Notes: a model not told the origin generated them from the letters alone. DNA of 64,000 nucleotides from Odoribacter laneus YIT 12061 (GCF_000243215.1 NZ_JH594596.1:2440392-2504391); one strand, 5' to 3'. Shown: positions 44,202 to 53,461, counted from the first letter of the stretch. Numbers and translations are program-made.

Positions 44202-45203
44202 TCAACTCTTATACCGGGAGATGTGCCGAACCGTCTCCTCCAAAGAACAAAAAGAAAAATCGGGATAGCGGGCTAAAAACTTCGCTGAAGAATAATAAGA
44301 TTTATGATGAGAAGAACGCGCAGTCTCCTTCGTAAATGCAGGCTGTCTCCCCGTAATTTTTCCCCAAACGGCTAAAGAACGCCATGCCAGCGAAGTCATC
44401 CAGGGTTTCATCTCTAGAAAAGGAGGCCTGTGTCCACTCACCCGGGCAATACTGGTAAACAATTCTTTATAACTATAATTTCCTCCATTGATAACAAAAC
44501 GTTCTCCCTCTATATGTTTATCCTCGGCTAAGATTATCATTGCTTTACAAACATCCCGGACATCTACATATCCACATACACCATCCGTATAAAAAGGCAT
44601 TCCTTTAGAAACAGTCAAAAACAACTGAGAACTGCTCCTTCCCCAATGCCCTGCCCCCAATATAATGGAAGGATTTACAATAACAACCTCCAAACCTTTC
44701 CTTACCTGTTGCCATACAATATTTTCTGCAGCAATTTTACTTTGTGAATACACCGAACGAATCGTCTCCAGGATAATGGGAGTGTCTTCATTTACAATTT
44801 CCTTTTCATGCCGGGCATCCCCTAAAGCGGCTATCGAACTGACATAACACAAACGAACTTTATATTTACGGCATAATTGCGCCACATTTTCCGTCCCTTT
44901 TAAGTTGATATCCAATAATCCGTTTTTATCCTGTCCGGCAAAAGAGACAACTGCAGCACAATGATATACACACTCCACCCGCTGCACAACCGATGCCAGC
45001 GTTTCTTTTTCCAGTACATTCCCTGTCACCCAGTTTACTTTTTTCCAAGCCTGCTCGCCCTCCGGATATTGTAAAAATACATGATGTGCGCCGTCCAAAC
45101 GACTAGTCTCCCGTCTTAAAGCACACACCTGCTGCCCGCCTTCTACCAAATGATACAATAAATGGCTACCTAATAAACCTGTAGCACCTGTGACAAATAC
45201 CAT
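44202..45203 (-). CDS. Extended SDR / dihydroflavonol-reductase-like NAD-dependent epimerase
   Basis: 333 aa from the ATG at 45203 (MVFVTGATGLLGSHLLYHL); a TTG seven codons upstream is the alternative. NAD(P)-binding GATGLLG (6-12), active-site pair YSQSK (YxxxK), and the VNPSIILGAG segment identify an extended SDR of the DFR/3-beta-HSD type. Substrate is unknown. It ends 107 bp before prfA on the same strand. Confidence 0.88.
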   Translation of the reverse strand: MVFVTGATGLLGSHLLYHLVEGGQQVCALRRETSRLDGAHHVFLQYPEGEQAWKKVNWVTGNVLEKETLASVVQRVECVYHCAAVVSFAGQDKNGLLDINLKGTENVAQLCRKYKVRLCYVSSIAALGDARHEKEIVNEDTPIILETIRSVYSQSKIAAENIVWQQVRKGLEVVIVNPSIILGAGHWGRSSSQLFLTVSKGMPFYTDGVCGYVDVRDVCKAMIILAEDKHIEGERFVINGGNYSYKELFTSIARVSGHRPPFLEMKPWMTSLAWRSLAVWGKITGRQPAFTKETARSSHHKSYYSSAKFLARYPDFSFCSLEETVRHISRYKS

Positions 45204-45395
45204 ATATAATTCGTTTTTAGCCAAACCGAGTTTTCCGATGACCCGTAAAATAGAGGCAGGCGAGTATACGCCCTATTTTTTATCTCTACCAAAACATTTA
45301 TTCCGGGAGAACTTCTCTTCCCTTTTTATTTTAATTAAAACGATTTTTCCCAAAAATAGTTTCGTAACTTTAAATATGAAAATGCAACGGACGTT

Positions 45396-45809
45396 TTATT
45401 TTTTCCAGATAAACTCAACATGCTGGATCACTTTCTCACTCAAACTCCGATGAACAGCACAAGCCCGAGCCGCTCTTTCCATAGCGATCTTATGTTTATC
45501 CGAATACTCCCGATCCGGCATAAGAAAGACCAAATCGATAGCACCGATACGACGCAAAGGGTCCGCTTCCATTTTCTTGACCACCTCTATTTCCGTACCG
45601 GAAATATCTTCCCCTATGGTCTTTGCCAATAATCCCATTGCGGTCATCATACAAGCCGCTAAAGAAGTTACACATAAATCAGTAGGAGAAAAAGATTCCC
45701 CTTTTCCCTGATTATCGGTAGGTGCATCCGTGTACAGCTTCGTTCCGCTTTGCACATGTTCACACTCCACCCGTAAATCTCCCCGGTATTTTATTTTTAC
45801 AGTCGCCAT
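45396..45809 (-). CDS. OsmC family peroxiredoxin-like protein (copy 1)
   Basis: 137 aa from MATVKIKYRG. The frame extends 28 codons upstream, but alignment to the neighbouring paralogue fixes the start here. GESFSPTDLCVTSLAACMMTAMG contains the first redox Cys. The second Cys lies in ARACAVHRSL, where most family members, including copy 2, have CPVH. OsmC proteins reduce organic hydroperoxides. It is separated from copy 2 by an intrinsic terminator. Confidence 0.9.
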   Translation of the reverse strand: MATVKIKYRGDLRVECEHVQSGTKLYTDAPTDNQGKGESFSPTDLCVTSLAACMMTAMGLLAKTIGEDISGTEIEVVKKMEADPLRRIGAIDLVFLMPDREYSDKHKIAMERAARACAVHRSLSEKVIQHVEFIWKK

Positions 45810-45862
45810 CATTTCGCTTTTTCTCCGAATACGCAAGTGAATAAAAAAAGTTCTGTCTTTCA

Positions 45863-45908
45863 TAAAAAAACCGTGTAAAATATACCTGATCACCTATATT
45901 TTACACGG
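45863..45908 (-). terminator. Intrinsic terminator between the two OsmC genes
   Basis: A perfect 14-bp stem CCGTGTAAAATATA (45871-45884) / TATATTTTACACGG (45895-45908) with a 10-nt loop, then a T7 run on the minus strand (45870-45864). It lies 20 bp after copy 2. Confidence 0.92.
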
Positions 45909-45927
45909 CAAAAACACTGTCAGCAAT

Positions 45928-46332
45928 CTACCACTCAAAAATAATGGTTTGCTTTACATTTTCTCCCAGACTGTAATGCACCGGACAGGTATGAGCAGCC
46001 CGTTCGAGAGATTTTTTGTCTTTTTCTGTATAAGCCCGGGCAGGCATACGAAAAATAACAATAACTTCTCCTATACGCCTCGGGTCTGCAGCCATTACTT
46101 TCGTAATCTCTATTTCCGTTCCCGTCACATCAATACCGGCATTCTGGGCATATAATCCCATAATCGTCATCATACAGGCAGCCAAAGAAGAAGCACACAA
46201 GTCTGTCGGAGAAAAAGATTCCCCTTTTCCGTGGTTATCGGTGGGGGCATCTGTAATCATTTTCGTTCCACTCTGCAGATGTTCGCACTCCACCCGCAAA
46301 TTCCCTAAATACTTAGCTTTTACTGTTGTCAT
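45928..46332 (-). CDS. OsmC family peroxiredoxin-like protein (copy 2)
   Basis: 134 aa, closely similar to copy 1 along its whole length (ECEHLQSGTKMITDAPTDNHG, GESFSPTDLCASSLAACMM). Both expected cysteines are present, the second in the canonical HTCPVHYSL context. It is a tandem duplicate; a strong terminator follows, so the two copies are likely expressed separately. Confidence 0.92.
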   Translation of the reverse strand: MTTVKAKYLGNLRVECEHLQSGTKMITDAPTDNHGKGESFSPTDLCASSLAACMMTIMGLYAQNAGIDVTGTEIEITKVMAADPRRIGEVIVIFRMPARAYTEKDKKSLERAAHTCPVHYSLGENVKQTIIFEW

Positions 46333-46367
46333 AACTTCAATTTTTATACGTTATTTATCCTTTCCTT

Positions 46368-46739
46368 TCAATCGAATATTTGTATGGCTTCCTGGAAATG
46401 CTGTATCTCCAGATCAGGCCCACTTACCACTATCAAATCAAAACGAATTTCTTTTTCTAATTTTTTACATCGTATGTAAGCTGCCCCTGCATTCAACAAA
46501 TTCTTTCTCTTGTGATAATCCATTAACTCCGAAGGATATTCAATCGCTTTTTGACGGGTCTTTACTTCTACGACGACGACGACCTTTCCATCCGTACAAA
46601 TTACGTCAATCTCCCAATGCCGATAACGCCAATTCCGCTCCAGTACGACATAGCCCAGAGCCCGTAAATAAGCAACAACCTTATCTTCTCCTTTATGCCC
46701 TAAACAGACGGATTCAGTCACGACGAAAGTTTTAATCAA
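46368..46739 (-). CDS. YraN/UPF0102 family protein
   Basis: 123 aa. The restriction-endonuclease-like core is visible: LGHKGEDKVVAYLRALGYVVLERNWRYRHWEIDVI, then VVVVEVKTRQ (the E-x-K nuclease-type motif). Function is unknown; nuclease activity is inferred from the fold. There is no ATG in position: candidate initiators are TTG at 46739 or GTG at 46721. It is divergent from the GT5-domain gene. Confidence 0.88.
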   Translation of the reverse strand: MIKTFVVTESVCLGHKGEDKVVAYLRALGYVVLERNWRYRHWEIDVICTDGKVVVVVEVKTRQKAIEYPSELMDYHKRKNLLNAGAAYIRCKKLEKEIRFDLIVVSGPDLEIQHFQEAIQIFD

Positions 46740-46817
46740 ATGTAGAGAAAAATTTGAAAAATAAAAAAAATAGATATAGGTTTGCTTGTTTAATTGCAGT
46801 TTTCCAAACTTTAACTT

Positions 46818-46848
46818 TTTGATATCTAAACTTTATTGTATATCTTTG
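46818..46848 (+). promoter_or_regulatory. Sigma-ABfr-type promoter of the GT5-domain gene
   Basis: TTTG (46818-46821), 19-bp spacer, TATCTTTG (46841-46848). Both elements match the Bacteroidota consensus. Transcription from about 46855 leaves a leader near 20 nt before the ATG at 46874. Confidence 0.78.
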
Positions 46849-46873
46849 TATGGTTTTTTGGGAGAATGCAATT

Positions 46874-47689
46874 ATGGCGAAGAAAAGAGTTTTATTTATA
46901 TCCTCGGAAATTATGCCTTACCTGCCCGAGTCGGAAATGTCGCATATCGGCAGATATTTACCTCAGGGAATACAGGAAAAGGGAAAAGAAATCAGAACAT
47001 TCATGCCTCGGTTCGGTTGTATCAATGAACGCCGTAACCAACTTCACGAAGTGATCCGATTATCCGGTATGAATCTGATAATCAACGACACGGATCATCC
47101 CCTGATTATAAAAGTCGCTTCCATACAGTCTGCTCGTATGCAAGTGTATTTTATAGATAACGAAGATTATTTCCAGAGGAAACATATTATTACTGACGAA
47201 AAAGGTCAGTTTTTCGAAGATAACGACGAAAGAGCAATCTTCTTTGCAAGAGGAGTTTTTGAAACGGTAAAAAAACTCAGATGGGCACCGGATCTGATTT
47301 ATTGTCAAGGCTGGTTCACTTCACTCGTTCCCCTTTATCTGAAAAAAGAATATGCGGACGATCCTATTTTCGCCCATTCTAAAGTTGTTTTTTCCACCTC
47401 TAACGACGTCTTTGAAGGGAATTTGCAAAAAGATTTTCATAAAAAAATCCTTACTGAAAATATCAGTACGAAAGATGTAAGTCTGGTAAAGGAACCGACC
47501 CATACCAATGTCAATAAATTGGCTTTCCATTATTCGGATGGTATTATCTTTAACAATAAAGATATAGAACAGGAGCTAAAAGAATATGCAAAGAAATTAG
47601 AGAAACCTATTTTGGAATATACCAATAAAGAAGAGTATATCGATAATTACTCGGAATTTTTTGATCAGATCATGGAAACAAAAAAATAA
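46874..47689 (+). CDS. Stand-alone glycogen/starch synthase N-terminal (GT5) domain protein
   Basis: 271 aa from MAKKRVLFISSEIMPYLPESE. It matches the N-terminal GT5 domain of glycogen synthases (RYLPQGIQEKGKEIRTFMPRFGCI, APDLIYCQGWFTSLVPLYLKKEY) but ends where the C-terminal GT-B nucleotide-sugar domain should begin. The same short form is widespread in Bacteroidota, so it is not a local truncation. Without the second domain a full glycosyltransferase reaction is unlikely; a regulatory or partner-dependent role is possible. It has its own promoter and terminator. Confidence 0.85.
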   Translation: MAKKRVLFISSEIMPYLPESEMSHIGRYLPQGIQEKGKEIRTFMPRFGCINERRNQLHEVIRLSGMNLIINDTDHPLIIKVASIQSARMQVYFIDNEDYFQRKHIITDEKGQFFEDNDERAIFFARGVFETVKKLRWAPDLIYCQGWFTSLVPLYLKKEYADDPIFAHSKVVFSTSNDVFEGNLQKDFHKKILTENISTKDVSLVKEPTHTNVNKLAFHYSDGIIFNNKDIEQELKEYAKKLEKPILEYTNKEEYIDNYSEFFDQIMETKK

Positions 47690-47696
47690 GCAGAAG

Positions 47697-47731
47697 GCTG
47701 TATAAGATAAAAACTTATACAGCTTTTTTTT
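47697..47731 (+). terminator. Intrinsic terminator of the GT5-domain gene
   Basis: GCTGTATAAG (47697-47706) pairs with CTTATACAGC (47714-47723), then TTTTTTTT. It is 8 bp past the stop codon. Confidence 0.92.
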
Positions 47732-47781
47732 ATTATAGAACTTACTTCAACATTTTTTTTATTTACTAACAACTAACTTTT

Positions 47782-49620
47782 ATGTGTGGAATTGTAGCTT
47801 ATATTGGGGAAAGAGAAGCTTGCCCTATTCTTTTATCCGGACTAAAACGCTTGGAATACAGAGGATATGATTCAGCCGGCATCGCCTTGATCAACAATCA
47901 CCAGATTCATGTATACAAAACAAAAGGAAGAGTACAAGATCTGGAAAAAAAACTCCAGGAAATAAATACCCATGCCCATAGCGGCATGGGACATACGCGC
48001 TGGGCAACCCACGGAGAACCCAATGATGTAAACGCCCATCCTCATACCTCTATGAATGGAAAATTCTGTTTAATACACAACGGAATTATTGAAAATTACA
48101 TGGTATTAAAAGAAAAATTGACCCGAAGAGGGTATTCTTTTAAAAGTGAAACAGATTCGGAAGTATTGGTCAATTTGATCGAATATATTTACTTAAAAGG
48201 AGGAATAGATGCAGAAACCGCTGTACGTTTGGCTTTAACAAAAGTAGTAGGAGCCTATGGACTGGTCATTATGTGCAGTGATGAGCAGGATAAATTAATT
48301 ACAACCCGTAAAGGAAGTCCTTTGGTGATAGGAGTCGGGAACAGAGAATATTTTGCGGCCTCGGATGCCACTCCGATTATCGAATATACAAAAAACGTCA
48401 TTTATCTGAACGATGATGACATGGCTGTACTGAGAAAAGACGGTCTCACGTTGAAAACCCGCAATAATGATATGCTGGCTCCCGACATTCAGCAGGTCGA
48501 CCTGGATATCGAAAAGATCGAAAAGGGCGGTTTCCCCCATTTTATGCTGAAAGAAATATTCGAACAGGTATACTCCATTCGGGATACAATACGAGGACGG
48601 GTAAATCTGGAAGCTTCAGAAATATTTCTGGGAGGAATCAGTGAAATGCTCCCCAAGCTTCTTCAAGCCGACAGAATTATAATTGTAGGATGCGGCACTT
48701 CCTGGCATGCCGGTCTGGTAGGAGAATACCTGTTAGAAGAACTAGCCGGAATCCCGGTAGAAGTGGAATATGCCTCCGAATTTCGTTACCGGAATCCCAT
48801 TATACGGGAAAAAGACATCGTACTTGCTATTTCGCAAAGCGGAGAAACGGCCGATACATTAGCTGCTGTCCGCTTAGCTAAAGAAAAAGGCGCTACCGTC
48901 TTAGGGATCTGCAATGTCGTCGGTTCCGGTATCGCCCGGGAAACAGACGCAGGCGTATATACCCATGCGGGACCAGAAATCGGCGTTGCCTCTACAAAAG
49001 CATTTACAGCACAAATTGCCGTCCTCACCATGTTAGCTCTTTCAATCGGGCATAAAAAAGGTTTGCTTTCCGATGAAAAATACCGGAACTATATTCAGGA
49101 GCTCTATCACTTGCCAAACAAAATTAATGAGATATTGAAAAAAGACGAAGAGATTCAGCAATTGACACTCCTCCTCAAAGATTGTCCGAATGCCATTTAT
49201 CTCGGCCGGGGATGTCAGTATCCCGTAGCCCTGGAAGGAGCCCTAAAGCTGAAAGAAATTTCTTATATACATGCCGAAGGATATCCCGCCGCAGAGATGA
49301 AACACGGCCCCATCGCTCTGATAGATGAAAAAATGCCGGTATTTGTGATTGCCACCCGGGACACCTATTACGAAAAAATCGTCTCCAATATCAAAGAAGT
49401 CGAATCCCGCAAGGGAAACGTAATCGCTCTGATCAACCCCGGAGACGAAATTGTAAAAGATATCGCCCAACAGACGATTGAAATTCCCGATACACTGGAA
49501 TCCCTATCTCCTTTACTCACCGTTATCCCTTTGCAACTCATTTCATACCATATTGCGGTATTACGCGGCTGCAACGTAGACATGCCCCGTAATCTGGCAA
49601 AATCAGTAACGGTGGAATAA
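47782..49620 (+). CDS. glmS: Glutamine--fructose-6-phosphate aminotransferase (isomerizing)
   Basis: 612 aa. The N-terminal glutaminase nucleophile is Cys2 (MCGIVAYIG). Glutamine-site TRWATHGEPNDVNAHPH and two SIS isomerase domains follow (GCGTSWHAG, SQSGETADTL; LGRGCQYPVALEGALKLKEISY). The terminal LAKSVTVE is the expected end. It makes glucosamine-6-phosphate for cell wall and LPS. No glmS ribozyme is visible in the 50-bp upstream gap. Confidence 0.98.
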   Translation: MCGIVAYIGEREACPILLSGLKRLEYRGYDSAGIALINNHQIHVYKTKGRVQDLEKKLQEINTHAHSGMGHTRWATHGEPNDVNAHPHTSMNGKFCLIHNGIIENYMVLKEKLTRRGYSFKSETDSEVLVNLIEYIYLKGGIDAETAVRLALTKVVGAYGLVIMCSDEQDKLITTRKGSPLVIGVGNREYFAASDATPIIEYTKNVIYLNDDDMAVLRKDGLTLKTRNNDMLAPDIQQVDLDIEKIEKGGFPHFMLKEIFEQVYSIRDTIRGRVNLEASEIFLGGISEMLPKLLQADRIIIVGCGTSWHAGLVGEYLLEELAGIPVEVEYASEFRYRNPIIREKDIVLAISQSGETADTLAAVRLAKEKGATVLGICNVVGSGIARETDAGVYTHAGPEIGVASTKAFTAQIAVLTMLALSIGHKKGLLSDEKYRNYIQELYHLPNKINEILKKDEEIQQLTLLLKDCPNAIYLGRGCQYPVALEGALKLKEISYIHAEGYPAAEMKHGPIALIDEKMPVFVIATRDTYYEKIVSNIKEVESRKGNVIALINPGDEIVKDIAQQTIEIPDTLESLSPLLTVIPLQLISYHIAVLRGCNVDMPRNLAKSVTVE

Positions 49621-49630
49621 TACTTATAAA

Positions 49631-49676
49631 AATGGGAAAGCCAACTCATTTGTGATAAATGAGTTGGCTCCCATTC
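49631..49676. terminator. Bidirectional hairpin between glmS and galE
   Basis: GCCAACTCATTT / AAATGAGTTGGC (12-bp perfect stem, 5-nt loop) with a flanking AATGGGA / CCCATT extension. On the minus strand the stem is followed by TTTCCCATTTTTAT. On the plus strand the T-tract is broken (ATTCTTCTATT). The genes converge here. Confidence 0.82.
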
Positions 49677-49728
49677 TTCTATTAAATTTACGTTGTCTTT
49701 CCGAACGTTTTCATTTTAAAATAACAAA

Positions 49729-50748
49729 CTATTTTCTATCCAATTTTTCCTGCCATCTCCATGTATTGGTCAGGGTTTCAACTAAAGGTATCTGCGCTTT
49801 CCAACCCAATTCCTGATTCGCTAAGGAAGTATCTGCCCAAACTTTTTCAATATCTCCAGCACGACGGCCTGTAATTTTATAATTCACTTTCTTTCCTGTG
49901 GCTTTTTCAAAAGTATGGATTAACTCCAATACGGAAACTCCCTTTCCGGTACCAATGTTAAAATATTCGTAATTCGCTTTGTTTTTACCTTCAATCAGTC
50001 GCCGTATAGCAATCACATGAGCTTTCGCTAAATCCACTACGTCAATATAATCCCTCACCGGAGTACCATCCGGAGTATTGTAGTCATCTCCGAAAACACT
50101 GAGCTGTTCCCGTATACCGGCTACCGTCTGAGTCAGATAAGGAATTAAATTATTGGGCACTCCATTGGGCAACTCCCCTATATTAGCAGAAGGATGAGCT
50201 CCTATCGGATTAAAATAACGCAAAGCGATCAGGTTCATTTCCTTTTCTACCTTTGCCAAATCCCGCATAATATCTTCACACATCGCTTTGGTATTCCCAT
50301 AAGGAGATTCCGCTTGCTTCCGCGGCGTCTGTTCCGTCACCGGCAATACATCTGCTTGTCCGTATACAGTACAAGAGGAAGAAAAAACCAGATTTTTCAC
50401 TCCGAATTCTCGCATAGATGCCAAAACATTCATCATAGAATTCAGGTTATTTCTATAATATTCCAACGGTTTTTCTACCGATTCTCCCACAGCCTTTAAA
50501 GCTGCAAAATGGATAACTGCACGGATATCCTTGTGACGGGCAAAAAAATCCCGGGTAGCCTCCGCATCCGTCAAATCAAATTGTTCAAATTCGGGGCGAA
50601 TACCTGTAATTTTTTCGATTCCATCCAAAACCTGAATATTGGAATTACAAAGATTATCTACAATTACCACTTCAAAACCGCTTTGTTGGAGCTCAACCAC
50701 GGTGTGAGATCCGATATAACCGGTACCTCCTGTAACAAATATTTTCAT
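49729..50748 (-). CDS. galE: UDP-glucose 4-epimerase
   Basis: 339 aa from MKIFVTGGTGYIGSH; fourteen upstream codons are open but lack family support. The NAD-binding GGTGYIG, catalytic SSSCTVYG and YGNTK (YxxxK), and the C-terminal RRAGDIEKVWADTSLANQELGW identify GalE. It interconverts UDP-glucose and UDP-galactose for surface glycans. Confidence 0.97.
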   Translation of the reverse strand: MKIFVTGGTGYIGSHTVVELQQSGFEVVIVDNLCNSNIQVLDGIEKITGIRPEFEQFDLTDAEATRDFFARHKDIRAVIHFAALKAVGESVEKPLEYYRNNLNSMMNVLASMREFGVKNLVFSSSCTVYGQADVLPVTEQTPRKQAESPYGNTKAMCEDIMRDLAKVEKEMNLIALRYFNPIGAHPSANIGELPNGVPNNLIPYLTQTVAGIREQLSVFGDDYNTPDGTPVRDYIDVVDLAKAHVIAIRRLIEGKNKANYEYFNIGTGKGVSVLELIHTFEKATGKKVNYKITGRRAGDIEKVWADTSLANQELGWKAQIPLVETLTNTWRWQEKLDRK

Positions 50749-50876
50749 CGTACAAAAATTTATAAGATTAACATTCTCACTGTAAATCACTGCAAAGTAA
50801 ATAATAAAATATGAAAATCTCTAAAAACCCCACCGATAAGTATGGACATTCTACTTCTTTTTCCTACTTTTGCAAT

Positions 50877-51623
50877 ATGCATAGATATATAGAATACATA
50901 TCGGATTTGCTCTTTTTGCACGATTGCGTAATCATCCCCGATTTCGGCGGATTTATCTGTAATTACCAAAGTGCCTATGTAGATGAAAAGAACGGATTGA
51001 TTTATCCGCCTTCCAAGACGATATTGTTCAATCGCAACCTTACCCTCAACGACGGCTTACTCGCAAATTGGATTGTTTGCAAGGAAAATATTCCTTACGA
51101 TAAAGCCATTAAACAAATCGAATTTTTCTGTGAAGACTTAAAAATTCGTTTAAATCAGCGAGAAAAAGTCGATTTTGGAGATATCGGCAGCTTTTATACA
51201 GACCGACGCTTCCATATTTTATTTGAACCGGCCGGAAAAAACTTTTTAGCGGCCGCCTTAGGTATGGAAAAAATAGAAGCCCTCCGTTTTCCTGCCCGTA
51301 CAAAGAAAATTCGTCAAGTCGAACTTTCTCCCGTACCGGTTTCTACTACTTATATCAATGCAAACTCCGGCAACTGGTTGCAACGTTCCCTGAAATATGG
51401 TGCCGCCGCCGCAGTTCTTGCCGGTGTCGTCGTAACGACTCAAATAGGATGGGTTCAATTCAAAAAAGTAAAAGACAGCACATTTATTACCAGCACTTCT
51501 ACACTACAACCTTTACCCGCTTCTTCCGAATCGGAAACCTCCTTTATGCAGGCTCAAAGCATCAAAATCTCTCCCGACTACGATTACGTCTCCTACGATC
51601 CGCTAATTGACGCCGATATTTGA
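50877..51623 (+). CDS. HU/CCDC81-type domain membrane protein
   Basis: 248 aa from MHRYIEYISDLLFLHDCVIIPDFGGFI, the usual start of Bacteroidota HU-CCDC81 proteins. Two HU-like segments span about 1-130 (ILFNRNLTLNDGLLANWI; GDIGSFYTDRRFHILFEPAG). A hydrophobic helix near 175-195 (YGAAAAVLAGVVVTTQIGW) and a Ser/Thr-rich tail follow. No SPOR domain is present, although relatives often have one. Envelope or cell-division association is inferred. A TAnnTTTG match (TACTTTTG, 50865-50872) ends only 4 bp before the ATG. The alternative start at 50811 adds 22 unconserved residues. Confidence 0.75.
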   Translation: MHRYIEYISDLLFLHDCVIIPDFGGFICNYQSAYVDEKNGLIYPPSKTILFNRNLTLNDGLLANWIVCKENIPYDKAIKQIEFFCEDLKIRLNQREKVDFGDIGSFYTDRRFHILFEPAGKNFLAAALGMEKIEALRFPARTKKIRQVELSPVPVSTTYINANSGNWLQRSLKYGAAAAVLAGVVVTTQIGWVQFKKVKDSTFITSTSTLQPLPASSESETSFMQAQSIKISPDYDYVSYDPLIDADI

Positions 51624-51677
51624 TTCTTTTACAAAAACACCAGACGGCCCCAATAACTTTTAAGTCGTTCCCCGACC

Positions 51678-52430
51678 TTATCTGTCCATCCATCTTTTAA
51701 ATGCCGTTACCCGTTCACGACTCACTACGATCTCCTCTCTTCCTTCCCAGTTATATAAAATAATCTTCAGCCTCTTTGATGAATAAGCAATGACATCCTG
51801 AATAGCATAAAAATAAACAATAAAATTCCGGTTTACCCGAAAAAATAAATGGGAATCTATCATTTGCTCAATTTTATCAAGAGAATAATCAAGAGGATAA
51901 TTTTTTCCCGTATCCGTAAAAATAAATACATTTCTTTCTAAAATATAAAAAGCACATATTGCAGTGGTCGCGACAGACTTGTAATGTTCTCCGATCTTAA
52001 TCAGGAACCGTTCTTTTACTATCGGCTGAAATTGTCTGATGATTGTTTTCAGCCCAGCATAATCTATTTTTTGAGCATGAAAGAGATAAAACTTATCCAT
52101 TGCTTTTCTCAATTCCTCCCCCGAAACCGGTTTTAAAAGATAATCTACACTGTTCACCTTAAAAGCTTTCAAAGTATATTCGTCATAAGCCGTCGTGAAA
52201 ATTACAGGAATTTGAATTTCACAATTTTCAAAAATTTCAAAACTTATCCCATCTTCAAGTTGAATATCCATAAATATTAAATCCGGGTTGGGATTCCGGT
52301 GAAACCAAACCGTCGTCTCTTCTACCGACGCCAAAACAGCTATAACCTGAATATGCGGATCCACTTCCTTCAGTAAGCGGATCAGTTTTTGAGCGGCAGA
52401 TCGTTCGTCTTCTACAATTAGTACCTTCAT
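51678..52430 (-). CDS. LytTR-family response regulator
   Basis: 250 aa from the ATG at 52430. Receiver domain 1-120 with acidic pocket EDE (7-9), phospho-acceptor D55 in LIFMDIQLEDG and conserved Lys in DYLLKPV. The LytTR DNA-binding domain lies at about 145-250 (FLIKIGEHYKSVATTAICAFYILE, FFRVNRNFIVYFYAIQDV). Its ATG overlaps the kinase TGA as ATGA, so the two are translationally coupled. Targets are unknown. Confidence 0.94.
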   Translation of the reverse strand: MKVLIVEDERSAAQKLIRLLKEVDPHIQVIAVLASVEETTVWFHRNPNPDLIFMDIQLEDGISFEIFENCEIQIPVIFTTAYDEYTLKAFKVNSVDYLLKPVSGEELRKAMDKFYLFHAQKIDYAGLKTIIRQFQPIVKERFLIKIGEHYKSVATTAICAFYILERNVFIFTDTGKNYPLDYSLDKIEQMIDSHLFFRVNRNFIVYFYAIQDVIAYSSKRLKIILYNWEGREEIVVSRERVTAFKRWMDR

Positions 52431-53461
52431 GAGCAAGTCCGAATAATAGGTAATTGAATTAAAAACTGATTATTGGCCTGATCGATAAACAAATTTTCTC
52501 CCATAATCAGTTTGACCCTTTCTTTTAAATTAGCCAACCCTGTTCCTCGGGCATCTTTTAATATATTCTTTTTCTGTATTCTGTTAGAAACAATTATATA
52601 TTTACCCTCAACCGTACAAATTTTTATTTTCAACGGATTTTCCTCTGAGGCAACATTGTGTTTTAATGCATTTTCTACAAGAATTTGTAAAGATATAGGG
52701 ATTACTTTAAATTTATCTGCATTTTCACACGCTATTTCCAATTCTATTTTATTGCCAAGTCTTTCCTGTTGCAAACTAAAATATTGCTTCACGAAATCAA
52801 TCTCTTCGCTCAAAGAAATCAAATCAGTCTCCTCATTATCCAAAATATACCGGTATATCCCTGCCAATTTTTGAATATAATGGTCCGCTTTTTTCACATC
52901 TTCGTAGATGACTTCCGACAATGTATTTAAACTATTGAACAGGAAATGCGGGTTGACCTGAGTTTTAAGGGTTCTGTATTTATATTTTAACTTCTCTTCC
53001 TGTAAGCGTTGTTCTCTTTCTATAGCCTGCCGCCAGGTCGTATAAAAAAATACGATAGAAGCAAAAAATAAACCGATGGCTAAAGGGACATAAGTATTCG
53101 GAATATCACGTTGAAACAAGATTTTCAAATAGTTATCTATCCTCCACCCCTCTGTCAAATACAGGATATAGACCCCTAAACTATAGAGTAGCAAAGATAA
53201 AAAGACAGTGACGACTAAAAAGAAAACAAACGAAGGAAGCATTTGTTTTTTTAACTGCCGCACAGATTTATGTGCATTATCCACCAAGATTTTATGAAAG
53301 AGAATAACAACACACAGGACCGTCAGAAAATTCGTTGCCGTAAAAATCCAGACAGAAGTACTCAGAAGAGCTCCCCCCTGTCCCATCCGGATAGAAAGAG
53401 TAAATGCAAGGCTGAAAAGGAAGGCCCCACCAAAAACTTTTAGTTTTTTACGATTTTTCAT
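52427..53461 (-). CDS. LytS-type sensor histidine kinase
   Basis: 344 aa. Four predicted membrane helices in the first 140 residues with almost no periplasmic domain. The His_kinase domain has the phospho-acceptor H172 in TQVNPHFLFNSLNTLSE, the N-box LVENALKHNV and G-box GTGLANLKERVKLIMG. It signals to the overlapping LytTR regulator. A 178-aa membrane protein is encoded 33 bp upstream and may be its input or target. Confidence 0.93.
   Translation of the reverse strand: MKNRKKLKVFGGAFLFSLAFTLSIRMGQGGALLSTSVWIFTATNFLTVLCVVILFHKILVDNAHKSVRQLKKQMLPSFVFFLVVTVFLSLLLYSLGVYILYLTEGWRIDNYLKILFQRDIPNTYVPLAIGLFFASIVFFYTTWRQAIEREQRLQEEKLKYKYRTLKTQVNPHFLFNSLNTLSEVIYEDVKKADHYIQKLAGIYRYILDNEETDLISLSEEIDFVKQYFSLQQERLGNKIELEIACENADKFKVIPISLQILVENALKHNVASEENPLKIKICTVEGKYIIVSNRIQKKNILKDARGTGLANLKERVKLIMGENLFIDQANNQFLIQLPIIRTCS

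Noticed and set aside
47732-47781. glmS ribozyme upstream of glmS
   Set aside because: Only 50 bp separate the preceding terminator and the glmS ATG, too short for the ribozyme core, and the gene is from Bacteroidota where it is not expected.
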